A stretch of 64,000 bases of DNA from Betaproteobacteria bacterium HGW-Betaproteobacteria-7 (lineage in GTDB: Bacteria > Pseudomonadota > Gammaproteobacteria > Burkholderiales > Rhodocyclaceae): positions 62,001 to 126,000 of the forward strand of contig PHCE01000010.1 of NCBI GenBank assembly GCA_002840765.1. The letters run 5' to 3'. Position 1 is the stretch's first letter, and the number at the start of each line of letters is the position of its first letter. Below the pieces are notes generated by a model. That model saw only the letters and a program-made list of their open reading frames with translations. It was not told the origin of the DNA and did not search any database. Both the position numbers and the translations under genes were made by a program. This document shows, piece by piece, positions 30,447 through 38,598 of this stretch.

Positions 30447-31187
30447 TCAGTACATGTGCTGGCCGCCGTTGATGGAGATATTGGCACCGGTGACAAAGGC
30501 CGCTTCATCGGAAGCGAGGTAGGCCACCAGGCCGGCGATTTCTTCTGGCTTGCCCAGGCGATTGACCGGGATCTGCGGCAGGATCTTGCTGTCGAGGATT
30601 TCCTGCGGGATGGCCGTCACCATCTTGGTGCCGATATAGCCGGGAGAAATGGTGTTGACGGTCACGCCCTGCTTGGCGACCTCCAGGGCCAGTGCCTTGG
30701 TGAAGCCATGCATGCCGGCCTTGGCGGCGGAATAGTTGGTCTGGCCGAAGGCACCCTTCTGGCCATTGACCGAAGCGACATTGATGACGCGTCCCCACTT
30801 GCGTTCGACCATGCCTTCCATGACCTGCTTGGTCATGTTGAAGACGGAGTCAAGGTTGGTGTGGATGACAGCATCCCAGTCAGCCTTGTTCATCTTCTTG
30901 AAGGTCATGTCGCGGGTGATGCCGGCGTTGTTGACCAACACGTCGACCGGGCCGACTTCCTTGCTGACGGTTTCGACACAGGTCCCGGCGGAATCGAAAT
31001 CGGTCACATCGCAGGGATAAGCCTTGAAGCCGTAGCCCATGTTGTTCATGTTCTTGAGCCAGTCCGCAGCCTTATTGTTGCCCGGCGAATAGGTGGTCAC
31101 CACCTTGAAGCCGAGCGCCGCCATCTTGATGCAGATCGCTTCGCCCAACCCACCCATACCCCCGGTAACCAGTGCAACTCGTGTCAT
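30447..31187 (-). CDS. phaB: Acetoacetyl-CoA reductase, first copy
   Basis: A 246-residue short-chain dehydrogenase very like Cupriavidus PhaB: TGGMGGLGEAICIKMA, NNAGITRDMTFKKMNKADWD, NVASVNGQKGAFGQTNYSAA and GGQHMY at the end. It makes (R)-3-hydroxybutyryl-CoA for PHB synthase. The ATG at 31187 has a strong ribosome site (GGAGGAGGGG) and lies 26 bases after phaC. An open frame continues upstream into phaC but is not used. No phaA thiolase is in the operon, so acetoacetyl-CoA must come from a thiolase encoded elsewhere. Confidence 0.95.
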   Translation of the reverse strand: MTRVALVTGGMGGLGEAICIKMAALGFKVVTTYSPGNNKAADWLKNMNNMGYGFKAYPCDVTDFDSAGTCVETVSKEVGPVDVLVNNAGITRDMTFKKMNKADWDAVIHTNLDSVFNMTKQVMEGMVERKWGRVINVASVNGQKGAFGQTNYSAAKAGMHGFTKALALEVAKQGVTVNTISPGYIGTKMVTAIPQEILDSKILPQIPVNRLGKPEEIAGLVAYLASDEAAFVTGANISINGGQHMY

Positions 31188-31213
31188 TATCCCCTCCTCC
31201 AGAAGTACCTTTT

Positions 31214-32992
31214 TTAAACCGCGCGTTCCTTGACATAGCGCCCGGGTGCCGGTTCGATCGGCTTGTACTTGGTATTTCCCGGTTTGCGCGGAGCCCGCAG
31301 GTCGCCGGCCAGCGGTTTGAGCCAGACTGCCCAGTCGCTCCACCAGCTGCCCTTCTTTTCTTCTGCCGCCAGCAGCCAGCCATCGGCATCGACCATTACA
31401 TCGTCGTTGGTCCAGTAACTGCGCTTGTTCTTGCTGGCCGGGTTGATCACCCCGGCGATGTGTCCGGAGGCACCAAGCACGAAACGCACTTTGCCGCCGA
31501 GGATGCGCGTGCTCTGGTAAGCCGACTGCCAGGGCACGATATGGTCCTCGCGCGTCGCCAGCAGGTAGACCGGCATGTCGAGCTTGCCCAGATCGACCTG
31601 CTCGCCGCACATCTGCAGCTTGCCCGGCACGCGCAGGCTGTTCTCCAGATACAGATTGCGCATGTACCAGCAGGCGAACGGCCCGGGCAGATTGGTCGAA
31701 TCGGAATTCCAGTAGAGCAGATCGAAAGCCTGCGGCTTCTGGCCCTTCAGGTAATTGTTCTGGACATAATTCCAGACCAGATCGTTGGCGCGCAGGAAGG
31801 AGAAGGTATTTTGCAGATCGCGCGCCGGCAGCAGGCCGCCGTTGCCGATCGTGGCCTCGCGGCTAGCCAGTCCCTGCTCGTCGATGAACAGGCCGATCTC
31901 GCCGGTGTCAGAGAAATCGAGCAAGGTGGTCAGCAGGGTCAACGAGGCCACAGCGTCCTCGCCACGCGCCTTCAGCACAGCCAGCGCCGAGGTCAGGATG
32001 GTGCCGCCAACGCAGAAACCCAGAGCATTGACCTGCTTCACCTTGCACAGGTCGCGGACGACACGCAGGGCGGCAATCGGGCCATTTTCCAGATAATCGT
32101 CCCAGGTGGCGCCGGCCATGTCTTCCTTGGGGTTGCGCCAGGAGACGAGGAATACGGTATTGCCCTGCTCGACCATGAAGCGGATCAGCGAATTCTCCGG
32201 CTGCAGATCCATGATGTAGAACTTGTTGATGCACGGCGGGACGACGAGCAGCGGCCGCGTGCCCACCTTGGGCGTCAGCGGCGCGTACTGGATGAGCTGC
32301 ATCATCGCGTTTTCGTAAACTACGGCACCTTCGGTATTGGCGATGTTCTTGCCGATCTCGAAGACCGATTCATCGGTCATCGAGATGCGCCCCTTCTCGA
32401 AATCCCGGATCAGGTTGTTGATGCCGTCGGTGATGCTCTGCCCCTTGGTTTCCAGGGCCAGCTTGATGAATTCCGGATTGGTCGCGGCGAAATTGGTCGG
32501 CGCCATGGCGTCCGATACCTGCCGTGCGAGGAAGCGCATGCGATTCTTCGACTTCTCGTCGTTGGCTGGCACCGCCTCGACGATCTGCTTCAAATACTGG
32601 GTGTTGAGCAGATAGGCCTGGTGCAGGTAATCGTAAATCGGGCTATCGCGCCACTCCGGCGCCGAGAAACGGCGATCACCAGGTTCCGGCGCCACCTTGA
32701 AAGTCTGTTCCTGCCCCTGCTGCTTGGCCAACATGGCCTGCCAGAGAGACATTTGCTGATCCATGAACTGCTTCTGCAGCGCCGTCAGCGCCTGCGGATC
32801 GACTGCCGGCGGCTGGTCAGCACCTTGCCCAGCGTTCTTGCCAAGGTAGTCCATGAACTGCTGCGCCATGTTCTGTCCGGCCTGCATGAACTGCATGGCA
32901 GAACCCAGAAAAGCGTCGTTATTGTTCGATCCCTGAGCCATGGGAAGTCTCGTCTCTGATGTTGTCGGGGTTTGAGCTTCTGGATTCTCCAT
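31214..32992 (-). CDS. phaC: Class I poly(3-hydroxyalkanoate) synthase
   Basis: A 592-residue class I PHA synthase. The lipase-like box carrying the catalytic cysteine is GFCVGGT; the other triad members lie in LATREDHIVPW (aspartate) and GASGHIAGVINP (histidine). It polymerises (R)-3-hydroxybutyryl-CoA on the granule surface. The N-terminal 60 residues are Gln/Met-rich as in other class I enzymes. The start may instead be the ATG at 32941 (MAQGSNNNDAF); neither has a strong ribosome site. It heads phaC-phaB-phaB and is divergent from a small membrane gene. Confidence 0.96.
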   Translation of the reverse strand: MENPEAQTPTTSETRLPMAQGSNNNDAFLGSAMQFMQAGQNMAQQFMDYLGKNAGQGADQPPAVDPQALTALQKQFMDQQMSLWQAMLAKQQGQEQTFKVAPEPGDRRFSAPEWRDSPIYDYLHQAYLLNTQYLKQIVEAVPANDEKSKNRMRFLARQVSDAMAPTNFAATNPEFIKLALETKGQSITDGINNLIRDFEKGRISMTDESVFEIGKNIANTEGAVVYENAMMQLIQYAPLTPKVGTRPLLVVPPCINKFYIMDLQPENSLIRFMVEQGNTVFLVSWRNPKEDMAGATWDDYLENGPIAALRVVRDLCKVKQVNALGFCVGGTILTSALAVLKARGEDAVASLTLLTTLLDFSDTGEIGLFIDEQGLASREATIGNGGLLPARDLQNTFSFLRANDLVWNYVQNNYLKGQKPQAFDLLYWNSDSTNLPGPFACWYMRNLYLENSLRVPGKLQMCGEQVDLGKLDMPVYLLATREDHIVPWQSAYQSTRILGGKVRFVLGASGHIAGVINPASKNKRSYWTNDDVMVDADGWLLAAEEKKGSWWSDWAVWLKPLAGDLRAPRKPGNTKYKPIEPAPGRYVKERAV

Positions 32993-33011
32993 ACCGTCCG
33001 GAAGCCTGTCA

Positions 33012-33281
33012 ATGCATAATTACCGTATGTATATCATCGCCATTGGCTGGCTGTACGTGACCCTGCTCGTTGCCGTCAACGAGGCCAGCGTCATCGCCGG
33101 CATCATCTCTTTTCTCTTCTATGGCCTGCTGCCCTGCGGCCTGTTGCTGTGGATCAGCGGCAGCAAGGTACGCCGTCAGCGGCGGGCCTATCGGGAGCAC
33201 TTGGCGGCCAACCAGCAAAGTGGAGCGGATGCCGCTGCTGCGGCCGGAGAAGCCGACGCCCCCTCCCAGGACAAGCCATAA
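33012..33281 (+). CDS. Small membrane protein divergent from phaC
   Basis: An 89-residue protein with two membrane segments (IIAIGWLYVTLLVAV and IAGIISFLFYGLLPCGLLLW) and a basic, then Ala-rich tail (KVRRQRRAYREH). GGAAG lies eight bases before the ATG; a second ATG at 33027 is possible. I recall similar unnamed proteins in related bacteria but no function. It ends 12 bases before the convergent pgeF. Confidence 0.7.
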   Translation: MHNYRMYIIAIGWLYVTLLVAVNEASVIAGIISFLFYGLLPCGLLLWISGSKVRRQRRAYREHLAANQQSGADAAAAAGEADAPSQDKP

Positions 33282-33293
33282 AAAGCAGCGGGC

Positions 33294-34022
33294 TCAGCTG
33301 TCCAGCCAGATCAGGGTAGCCATCCGCCCGGTAACTCCGTCGCGCCGGAAGGAAAAAAAGCGCGCCGGATCGCTGACCGTGCAGCAGTCGCCGCCGAACA
33401 ATGAGCCGACGCCGGCCGCCGCCAGACGCTGGCCGGCCAATCGGTAGATGTCCGCCAGCCATTTGCCGTGGCCGAGAGCAACAAACGCCGCGGCGGCGGC
33501 CGGATCGTGGGCGACGAACGCAGCCCGCACCTCGTCGCCAACCTCGAAGCGCTGCCCACCGATGGCCGGGCCGAACCAGGCCAGCAATTCAGTCGGCGCC
33601 ACCCCCATGGACTGGACCGTCGCCTCCAGTACGCCAGCCGCCAGTCCACGCCAACCGGCATGAGCAGCGGCAACGACCGTGCCGGCGCGATCGCAGAAAA
33701 GCACCGGCAGGCAGTCGGCGGTCATCACCGCGCAGACGACGCGCGGCTGACGGGCAAAGGCGGCATCGGCTTCCGGCTCCCCGGTGACACCGGCGGCATC
33801 AAGTACCCGGATGCCATGCACCTGACGCAGCCAGGCCGGCTCCACCGGCACCATGGCATGCAAAAGGGCGCGGTTGGCCATAACGTGGGCCGGGTCGTCG
33901 CCGACATGGTCGCCGAGGTTGAAACTATTCCACGGGGCCACACTGCATCCGCCGCTGCGCAAGGTCTGCAAGGCGCGCACATTCGCTGGGGCCGGCCAGT
34001 CGGGCTGCAGGCAATCAGCCAT
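33294..34022 (-). CDS. pgeF: Peptidoglycan editing factor (multicopper polyphenol oxidase fold)
   Basis: A 242-residue YfiH/PgeF-family protein. The metal-binding cysteine and histidines are seen in VMTADCLPVLFCD and AAAHAGWRGLAAG, with LRQVHG upstream and FGPAIGG after. In E. coli PgeF removes wrongly incorporated L-Ser from muropeptides. The ATG at 34022 overlaps the end of rluD by eight bases, the usual rluD-pgeF pairing. The frame continues upstream inside rluD but that part is a shadow. Confidence 0.92.
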   Translation of the reverse strand: MADCLQPDWPAPANVRALQTLRSGGCSVAPWNSFNLGDHVGDDPAHVMANRALLHAMVPVEPAWLRQVHGIRVLDAAGVTGEPEADAAFARQPRVVCAVMTADCLPVLFCDRAGTVVAAAHAGWRGLAAGVLEATVQSMGVAPTELLAWFGPAIGGQRFEVGDEVRAAFVAHDPAAAAAFVALGHGKWLADIYRLAGQRLAAAGVGSLFGGDCCTVSDPARFFSFRRDGVTGRMATLIWLDS

Positions 34023-34971
34023 AACGCAGCTTGTCGAGCAAATCACGCATATCCGGCGGCAGCGGCACTTCCCACTGCATCTTGAGGCCGGTGAGCGGAT
34101 GCACGAGGCCGAGCCGCGTGGCATGGAGGGCCTGACGCGGAAATTCCGGCAGCTTGCCGTTGGGTTTCCCGTAAACCTGGTCACCGACCAGTGGGTGGTT
34201 GATGGAAGCAAGGTGAACGCGGATCTGGTGGGTGCGCCCGGTTTCCAGCGAGCATTCGACGAAGGTGCAGTAGGGGAACGACTCCATGATGCGGAACCAG
34301 GTCAGCGCCGGCTTGCCGCCGCGGCTTTCCGGCACCACCGCCATCTTGATGCGCTGCACCGGGTGGCGACCGATCGGCGAATCGACGCCGCCACCGGTCT
34401 TCATCACGCCAGCCGCCACTGCCAGGTAAACCCGGCGCACCGTCCGCGCCTGCAACTGACGAATCAGATCGGTCTGCGCTTCCAATGTCTTGGCGACGAC
34501 CAGCAGGCCGCTGGTGTCCTTGTCCAGGCGATGGACGATGCCCGCGCGCGGAATCGCCTCGATACCCGGCACATGATGCAGCAGCGCATTCATCAGCGTG
34601 CCGTTCCAGTTGCCGCTGCCGGGATGGACGACCAGCCCGGCCGGCTTGTTGATGACCAGCAGCGTCTCGTCCTCAAAGACGACGTCGAGCGGGATGTCTT
34701 CCGGCAGCTCCGGGCCACCACGAGCATCTACCGGCTGGCTGACACTCAGTCGCTCGCCGCCATGCAGCTTGCGTTTGGGTTCGCACTCGAGCGCACCATC
34801 GATGGTGACATAGCCATCGCGCACCCAGGTTTGCAGGCGGTTACGGGAATGCTGGGGGAGCATGGACGCCAGCACCTGGTCGAGACGACGGCCGAAGTCG
34901 GCGTCCGGGACGGTCAGGTGCAGCGGTTCAATTCGGCTATAATCGCCGCAGTTTTCCACAGGATCTTTCAT
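34015..34971 (-). CDS. rluD: 23S rRNA pseudouridine synthase D
   Basis: A 318-residue RluA/RluD-family enzyme with an S4-like N-terminal domain (RRLDQVLASMLPQHSRNRLQ) and a catalytic motif HRLDKDTSGLLVVAK that holds the active aspartate. It makes pseudouridines in helix 69 of 23S rRNA. The chosen ATG at 34971 shares two bases with the ATG of divergent bamD at 34970; no ribosome site precedes it, so the true start may be further in. An opposite-strand rluD/bamD pair is common in betaproteobacteria. Confidence 0.93.
   Translation of the reverse strand: MKDPVENCGDYSRIEPLHLTVPDADFGRRLDQVLASMLPQHSRNRLQTWVRDGYVTIDGALECEPKRKLHGGERLSVSQPVDARGGPELPEDIPLDVVFEDETLLVINKPAGLVVHPGSGNWNGTLMNALLHHVPGIEAIPRAGIVHRLDKDTSGLLVVAKTLEAQTDLIRQLQARTVRRVYLAVAAGVMKTGGGVDSPIGRHPVQRIKMAVVPESRGGKPALTWFRIMESFPYCTFVECSLETGRTHQIRVHLASINHPLVGDQVYGKPNGKLPEFPRQALHATRLGLVHPLTGLKMQWEVPLPPDMRDLLDKLRYG
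34938..34943 (+). promoter_or_regulatory. Consensus -10 box for bamD
   Basis: A perfect TATAAT, 27 bases before the bamD ATG and inside the first codons of rluD. No clear -35 was found at the proper distance. Confidence 0.5.
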
Positions 34972-35797
34972 GATGCGAAGTTTAGCCGCATTCGGCCCTT
35001 CTCCCGCCCTCTTCCGCCTTCTCGCCGGCATTTTCGTTGCCTTCATCCTGGCCGGCTGCGGTTCCATGTCCAGCACCGAGGACGAAACCGCTGGCTGGTC
35101 TGCAGGTCGTCTCTATGCCGAGGCCAAGGACGCGCAAGCCAACGGCACCTGGGACCAGGCGGCGAAACTCCTGGAAAAGCTCGAGGCCCGCTTCCCCTAC
35201 GGCCGTTTTGCCCAGCAGGCGCAGCTGGAACTCGGTTATGTGTACTGGAAGGCCAATGAAACAGGGTCGGCACTCGCCGCCTGCGACCGCTTCATCAAGC
35301 TGCACCCGAATCACCCGGCAGTCGATTACGTCTATTACCTGAAAGGCCTGATCAATTTCAACGAAGATCTTGGCCTGGTCGGTTACATCAGCGATCAAAA
35401 TCCATCCGAACGCGACCCGAAGGCGGCGCGCGAAGCCTTCGAATCCTTTCGCGAACTGGTTACCCGCTTCCCAGACAGCAAATACACGCCGGACGCCCTC
35501 AAGCGCATGGAGTTCCTGGTCAACACACTGGCTTCCCTGGAGGTCAATGTCGCCCACTATTACATGCGCCGCGGCGCCTACGTGGCGGCAGCCAATCGCG
35601 CCCAGTTCGCGGTCAAGACTTACCCGCGCACGCCGGCCACCGAGGAGGCGATGTTCATCCTGGTCAGTGCTTACGACAAGCTCGGCCTGACCGACCTGCG
35701 TGACGATGCCGACCGCGTGCTGCGCACGAATTTCCCGGACAGCCGCTTCTTCCGCGATGGTCTCGAGCGCAAGACGCCTTGGTGGAAACTGTGGTGA
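34970..35797 (+). CDS. bamD: Outer-membrane assembly lipoprotein BamD
   Basis: A 275-residue lipoprotein: a basic start, hydrophobic segment and lipobox FILAGCGSM with the acylated cysteine near residue 30. Five TPR-like repeats follow (for example YAEAKDAQANGTWDQAAKLL and AREAFESFRELVTRFPDSKY). It is the essential BamA partner for outer-membrane beta-barrel insertion, and would serve the autotransporter in this window too. AGGATC precedes the ATG; its stop is followed at once by the convergent kinase gene. Confidence 0.95.
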   Translation: MMRSLAAFGPSPALFRLLAGIFVAFILAGCGSMSSTEDETAGWSAGRLYAEAKDAQANGTWDQAAKLLEKLEARFPYGRFAQQAQLELGYVYWKANETGSALAACDRFIKLHPNHPAVDYVYYLKGLINFNEDLGLVGYISDQNPSERDPKAAREAFESFRELVTRFPDSKYTPDALKRMEFLVNTLASLEVNVAHYYMRRGAYVAAANRAQFAVKTYPRTPATEEAMFILVSAYDKLGLTDLRDDADRVLRTNFPDSRFFRDGLERKTPWWKLW

Positions 35798-38176
35798 TCA
35801 GCCGCCCTGCTTGATGGCCAGAATGGCCTGATTGCGCAGGGTACGGAGCAGCGACAGCTCCTTTTCCGGAATCGAGATGCCGCCCGCCTCGTCACGATCG
35901 GCATAGATCAGGGCAACCGGGTTGCCCTTGATGTTCAGCGGGAACAGAACGAAGGAGTGTGCTGGTACGGCCTTGCGATACCAGGCCGGAATGCGTTCGG
36001 CGATCTTCGGATCGTTGATGTCGCTGATCAGGATATCGACACCCTTGGAAGTCGCGGCATGAAAGATGTCCGGGGTGAAGGTCAGCGGAAAACGGAAGGC
36101 GCGAGCCACCTCGTTGGCCTCCGGTCCGAAGCCGAAACGGCCCTGCATGGTGCCTGACTTGGCATCGCGAATACAGAGCACGACGCGCTTGAAGCCCATC
36201 GCCCGGTACATGGTCTCGAGGATGATGCGCAGGATGTCGTTGAGCTTGAAGCCGTCGACCAGGGTATTGCTGATGTCCTGGATGCCAGCCGTCAGCACGC
36301 TCTGGGCATCGACCTGGCGGCTCTCGGGATCATCCGTATCGTCGCCCCCTCCGCCCAGCAGATCACCTTCGCCGAGGACCGTACCGGCCATCGTATCCAT
36401 TTCATCGGCCTCGGCTGGCGCGCCATGGCTGCGGGCAAACTGCCGCATCTGCTTGCCGAAGTTCGTTTGCTGCAGGTTGAGATGGATGATGCGGGCGAAG
36501 TCGGCGACTTCCTCGACCGCCCGCTGCACGGTCTGCTGTACCTCTTTCTGATCGAGCGCCACAGCGTCGGCAAAACGTGACATGGTCCGTTTCATTTCAC
36601 GCTCGCGTGCCTCCGGCGTGGCCTGGGCAATCACCGCACACAGCTCGTTGGCCATACTCGACAGCAGGCGCAACTTGTCTTCCGGCGTCGCCGCCCTCTT
36701 GACCCGTCCAGCCGGCAAACCGCGCATGCTGCTGACGATCAGCGGCGGGAACCCCCACTGGCGGGCAACGGCGATGCCCATGTCCTCGAAGGAGATACCC
36801 AGCACCTGTAGCGATGCCGACTCTTCGCTGCACGTCTTCTGTTCCATCAGGCGCCGGATTTCCTCCGACTCGTCGGGGAAGTAGTACTGGGCCAGCAGTC
36901 GCCCCAGGCTGTGGAACAGCGAGCAGATAAAGGTCTGCTCCAGGTCGCGCATATTGGCGGCAGCGCCGATGTCCTTGGCCAGGATGCCGGCCAGGTTGGC
37001 GCGCAGAAAGTCTTCCTTCAACTGGTTGGCATTGGCCTTGTTCTGCAGGTGCTCGAACAACAGCACGGTGATCGCGATATTGCGCACCGCCTCGAAGCCG
37101 AGCACGATCACCGCTCGCGACACGGTGCTGATGCTGCCGCCGCCGGCCGGCCGGAAATAGGCCGAGTTGACCAGACGCAGGATCTTGTTGGTCAGCGCGA
37201 AGTCCTTGAGGATGGAATTCGACAGCTTGTTGATGCTCTCCGTTTCGCTGTTGGCGATCTTGTTGATGGCGCTGACCGATTCCGAGAGCGCCGGGAAATC
37301 GCTCTTGTGGCGCATGCGGCGGAGCAGGAAATCGAGCGTCGATTGCCGAGAGTCGCCGGGCTGAGCCCCCTCCTCTTCGGGATCGAGATAATCGTCGAGC
37401 GCCTCGCCGAACTGCCCGGTGGTCTGATAGCGCAGTTCCGGATTGCGGGCCAGGGCCTTGTAGAGGATGCCGGCCAGGCGTTCGTCGATGACGCTGCCGC
37501 CCGGCAGACGGATGTCCTCGTTGGCAATGCGGTGCATTACCTGGAACAGGTTGTCACCGCTGACCGCGCGCTGGCCGGTAAGCATCTCGTAGAGAACCAG
37601 GCCGGCGGCAAAAACATCGCCGCGCGCGCCGACTTCGCGCCGTTCAATGTATTCGGGGGCCATGTAGGCCGGTGTGCCGCTGTACTCGCGCAGCGCCGGA
37701 TCTGCCTCGCCGGCGCGGGCGGCGATGCCGAAATCCATGACGCGCGGGGTGCCGTTGTCGTCGAGCAGGATGTTAGAAGGCTTCAGGTCGCGGTGAATGA
37801 TGCCTTGAGCGTGCGCCTGGCCGACCGCCTCGAGAATTGCCCGCAGGGTGGTGATCGCCTTGACCGGCGTCAGGGCGCCACTGCCGCGCAGGAATTCGCC
37901 CAGGCTCTTGCCCGGCACATATTCGAAGACCAGATAGAGATCGCCGTCGGCCTCACCCGCTTCATAGATCGGCACGATGTTCGGATGGCGCAACTGGCTG
38001 ACCAGGCGGGCTTCTTCGAGCAGTGTCCGGTTCTGCTGGGGCGCCGGGTTGCTGAAATGCACCGTCTTGATCGCGACTTGCCGCTGCAGTTGCGGATCGA
38101 ACCCCAGATAGACGGTGCTCTGCGCTCCCCGACCCAATTCACCACGCACTTCGAAACGACCGATTCTCTTGTTCAT
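35798..38176 (-). CDS. Ser/Thr protein kinase-HDOD-GAF protein
   Basis: A 792-residue cytoplasmic protein combining three modules. Residues 5-265 form a Hanks-type kinase with glycine loop GELGRGAQSTVYLG, lysine QVAIKTV, HRDLKPSNILLDD and DFGIA, all intact. Residues 290-500 form an HDOD domain (LTNKILRLVNSAYFRPAGG). Residues 600-785 form a GAF domain (VLCIRDAKSGTMQGRFGFGP). HDOD proteins act in signalling without known catalysis; a kinase-HDOD-GAF fusion suggests phospho-signalling tied to a small ligand. Its ATG overlaps the stop of the DUF3293 gene (TAATG). Targets unknown. Confidence 0.9.
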   Translation of the reverse strand: MNKRIGRFEVRGELGRGAQSTVYLGFDPQLQRQVAIKTVHFSNPAPQQNRTLLEEARLVSQLRHPNIVPIYEAGEADGDLYLVFEYVPGKSLGEFLRGSGALTPVKAITTLRAILEAVGQAHAQGIIHRDLKPSNILLDDNGTPRVMDFGIAARAGEADPALREYSGTPAYMAPEYIERREVGARGDVFAAGLVLYEMLTGQRAVSGDNLFQVMHRIANEDIRLPGGSVIDERLAGILYKALARNPELRYQTTGQFGEALDDYLDPEEEGAQPGDSRQSTLDFLLRRMRHKSDFPALSESVSAINKIANSETESINKLSNSILKDFALTNKILRLVNSAYFRPAGGGSISTVSRAVIVLGFEAVRNIAITVLLFEHLQNKANANQLKEDFLRANLAGILAKDIGAAANMRDLEQTFICSLFHSLGRLLAQYYFPDESEEIRRLMEQKTCSEESASLQVLGISFEDMGIAVARQWGFPPLIVSSMRGLPAGRVKRAATPEDKLRLLSSMANELCAVIAQATPEAREREMKRTMSRFADAVALDQKEVQQTVQRAVEEVADFARIIHLNLQQTNFGKQMRQFARSHGAPAEADEMDTMAGTVLGEGDLLGGGGDDTDDPESRQVDAQSVLTAGIQDISNTLVDGFKLNDILRIILETMYRAMGFKRVVLCIRDAKSGTMQGRFGFGPEANEVARAFRFPLTFTPDIFHAATSKGVDILISDINDPKIAERIPAWYRKAVPAHSFVLFPLNIKGNPVALIYADRDEAGGISIPEKELSLLRTLRNQAILAIKQGG

Positions 38177-38598
38177 TATTCTTCTATCCAGACCAGCCGC
38201 GGTATTCCGTCCTGTCCGCCGCACACAACGGCATTCTGCCCAAATTCGGCGGCCAGCGCACAGGCATCTTGACGCTCCAGGTCGGCGACGAAGCAGCTTT
38301 CCTCAACCGGCCAGGCGCCATCGTCGGCCAGGTGCTCGGCGGCGTAGGGTTCGTAATTGCCTTCGAGCAATTCGCACTCCAGTGCCGCCTGCCGCTCGGC
38401 GTTATCGGCGGCGTCGAGTTGTCGGCCGCCCGGATTGGCGGCGGTCACCAGGGCAAAGCACTGGCTGCCGGTCGCCGCCAGCCATTGGCGCAGGCGCTCG
38501 TCAGCCAGGTCGACACGCAGATCCAGGGCGCCGCCCGGCAGCATTACCCGGTAGGTCGTCGCCCGATAGGCGGCTTCAAGCTCATTCATCATTGCCAT
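38176..38598 (-). CDS. DUF3293 domain protein
   Basis: A 140-residue protein. AYRATTYRV near the start, CFALVTAANPGGRQLDAADN and AALECELL are DUF3293 features. The function is unknown. It overlaps the end of rmuC (stop at 38582) and the start of the kinase gene, so it is in the middle of a tightly packed operon. The start could be the third or fourth methionine codon (38592 or 38589). Confidence 0.85.
   Translation of the reverse strand: MAMMNELEAAYRATTYRVMLPGGALDLRVDLADERLRQWLAATGSQCFALVTAANPGGRQLDAADNAERQAALECELLEGNYEPYAAEHLADDGAWPVEESCFVADLERQDACALAAEFGQNAVVCGGQDGIPRLVWIEE

Noticed and set aside
30447..31610. A long frame joining phaB to sequence inside phaC
   Set aside because: The upstream part is a shadow of phaC; phaB starts at 31187 after a strong ribosome site.
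31172..32959. A 595-codon plus-strand open frame opposite phaC
   Set aside because: Shadow of phaC; composition typical of an antisense frame.
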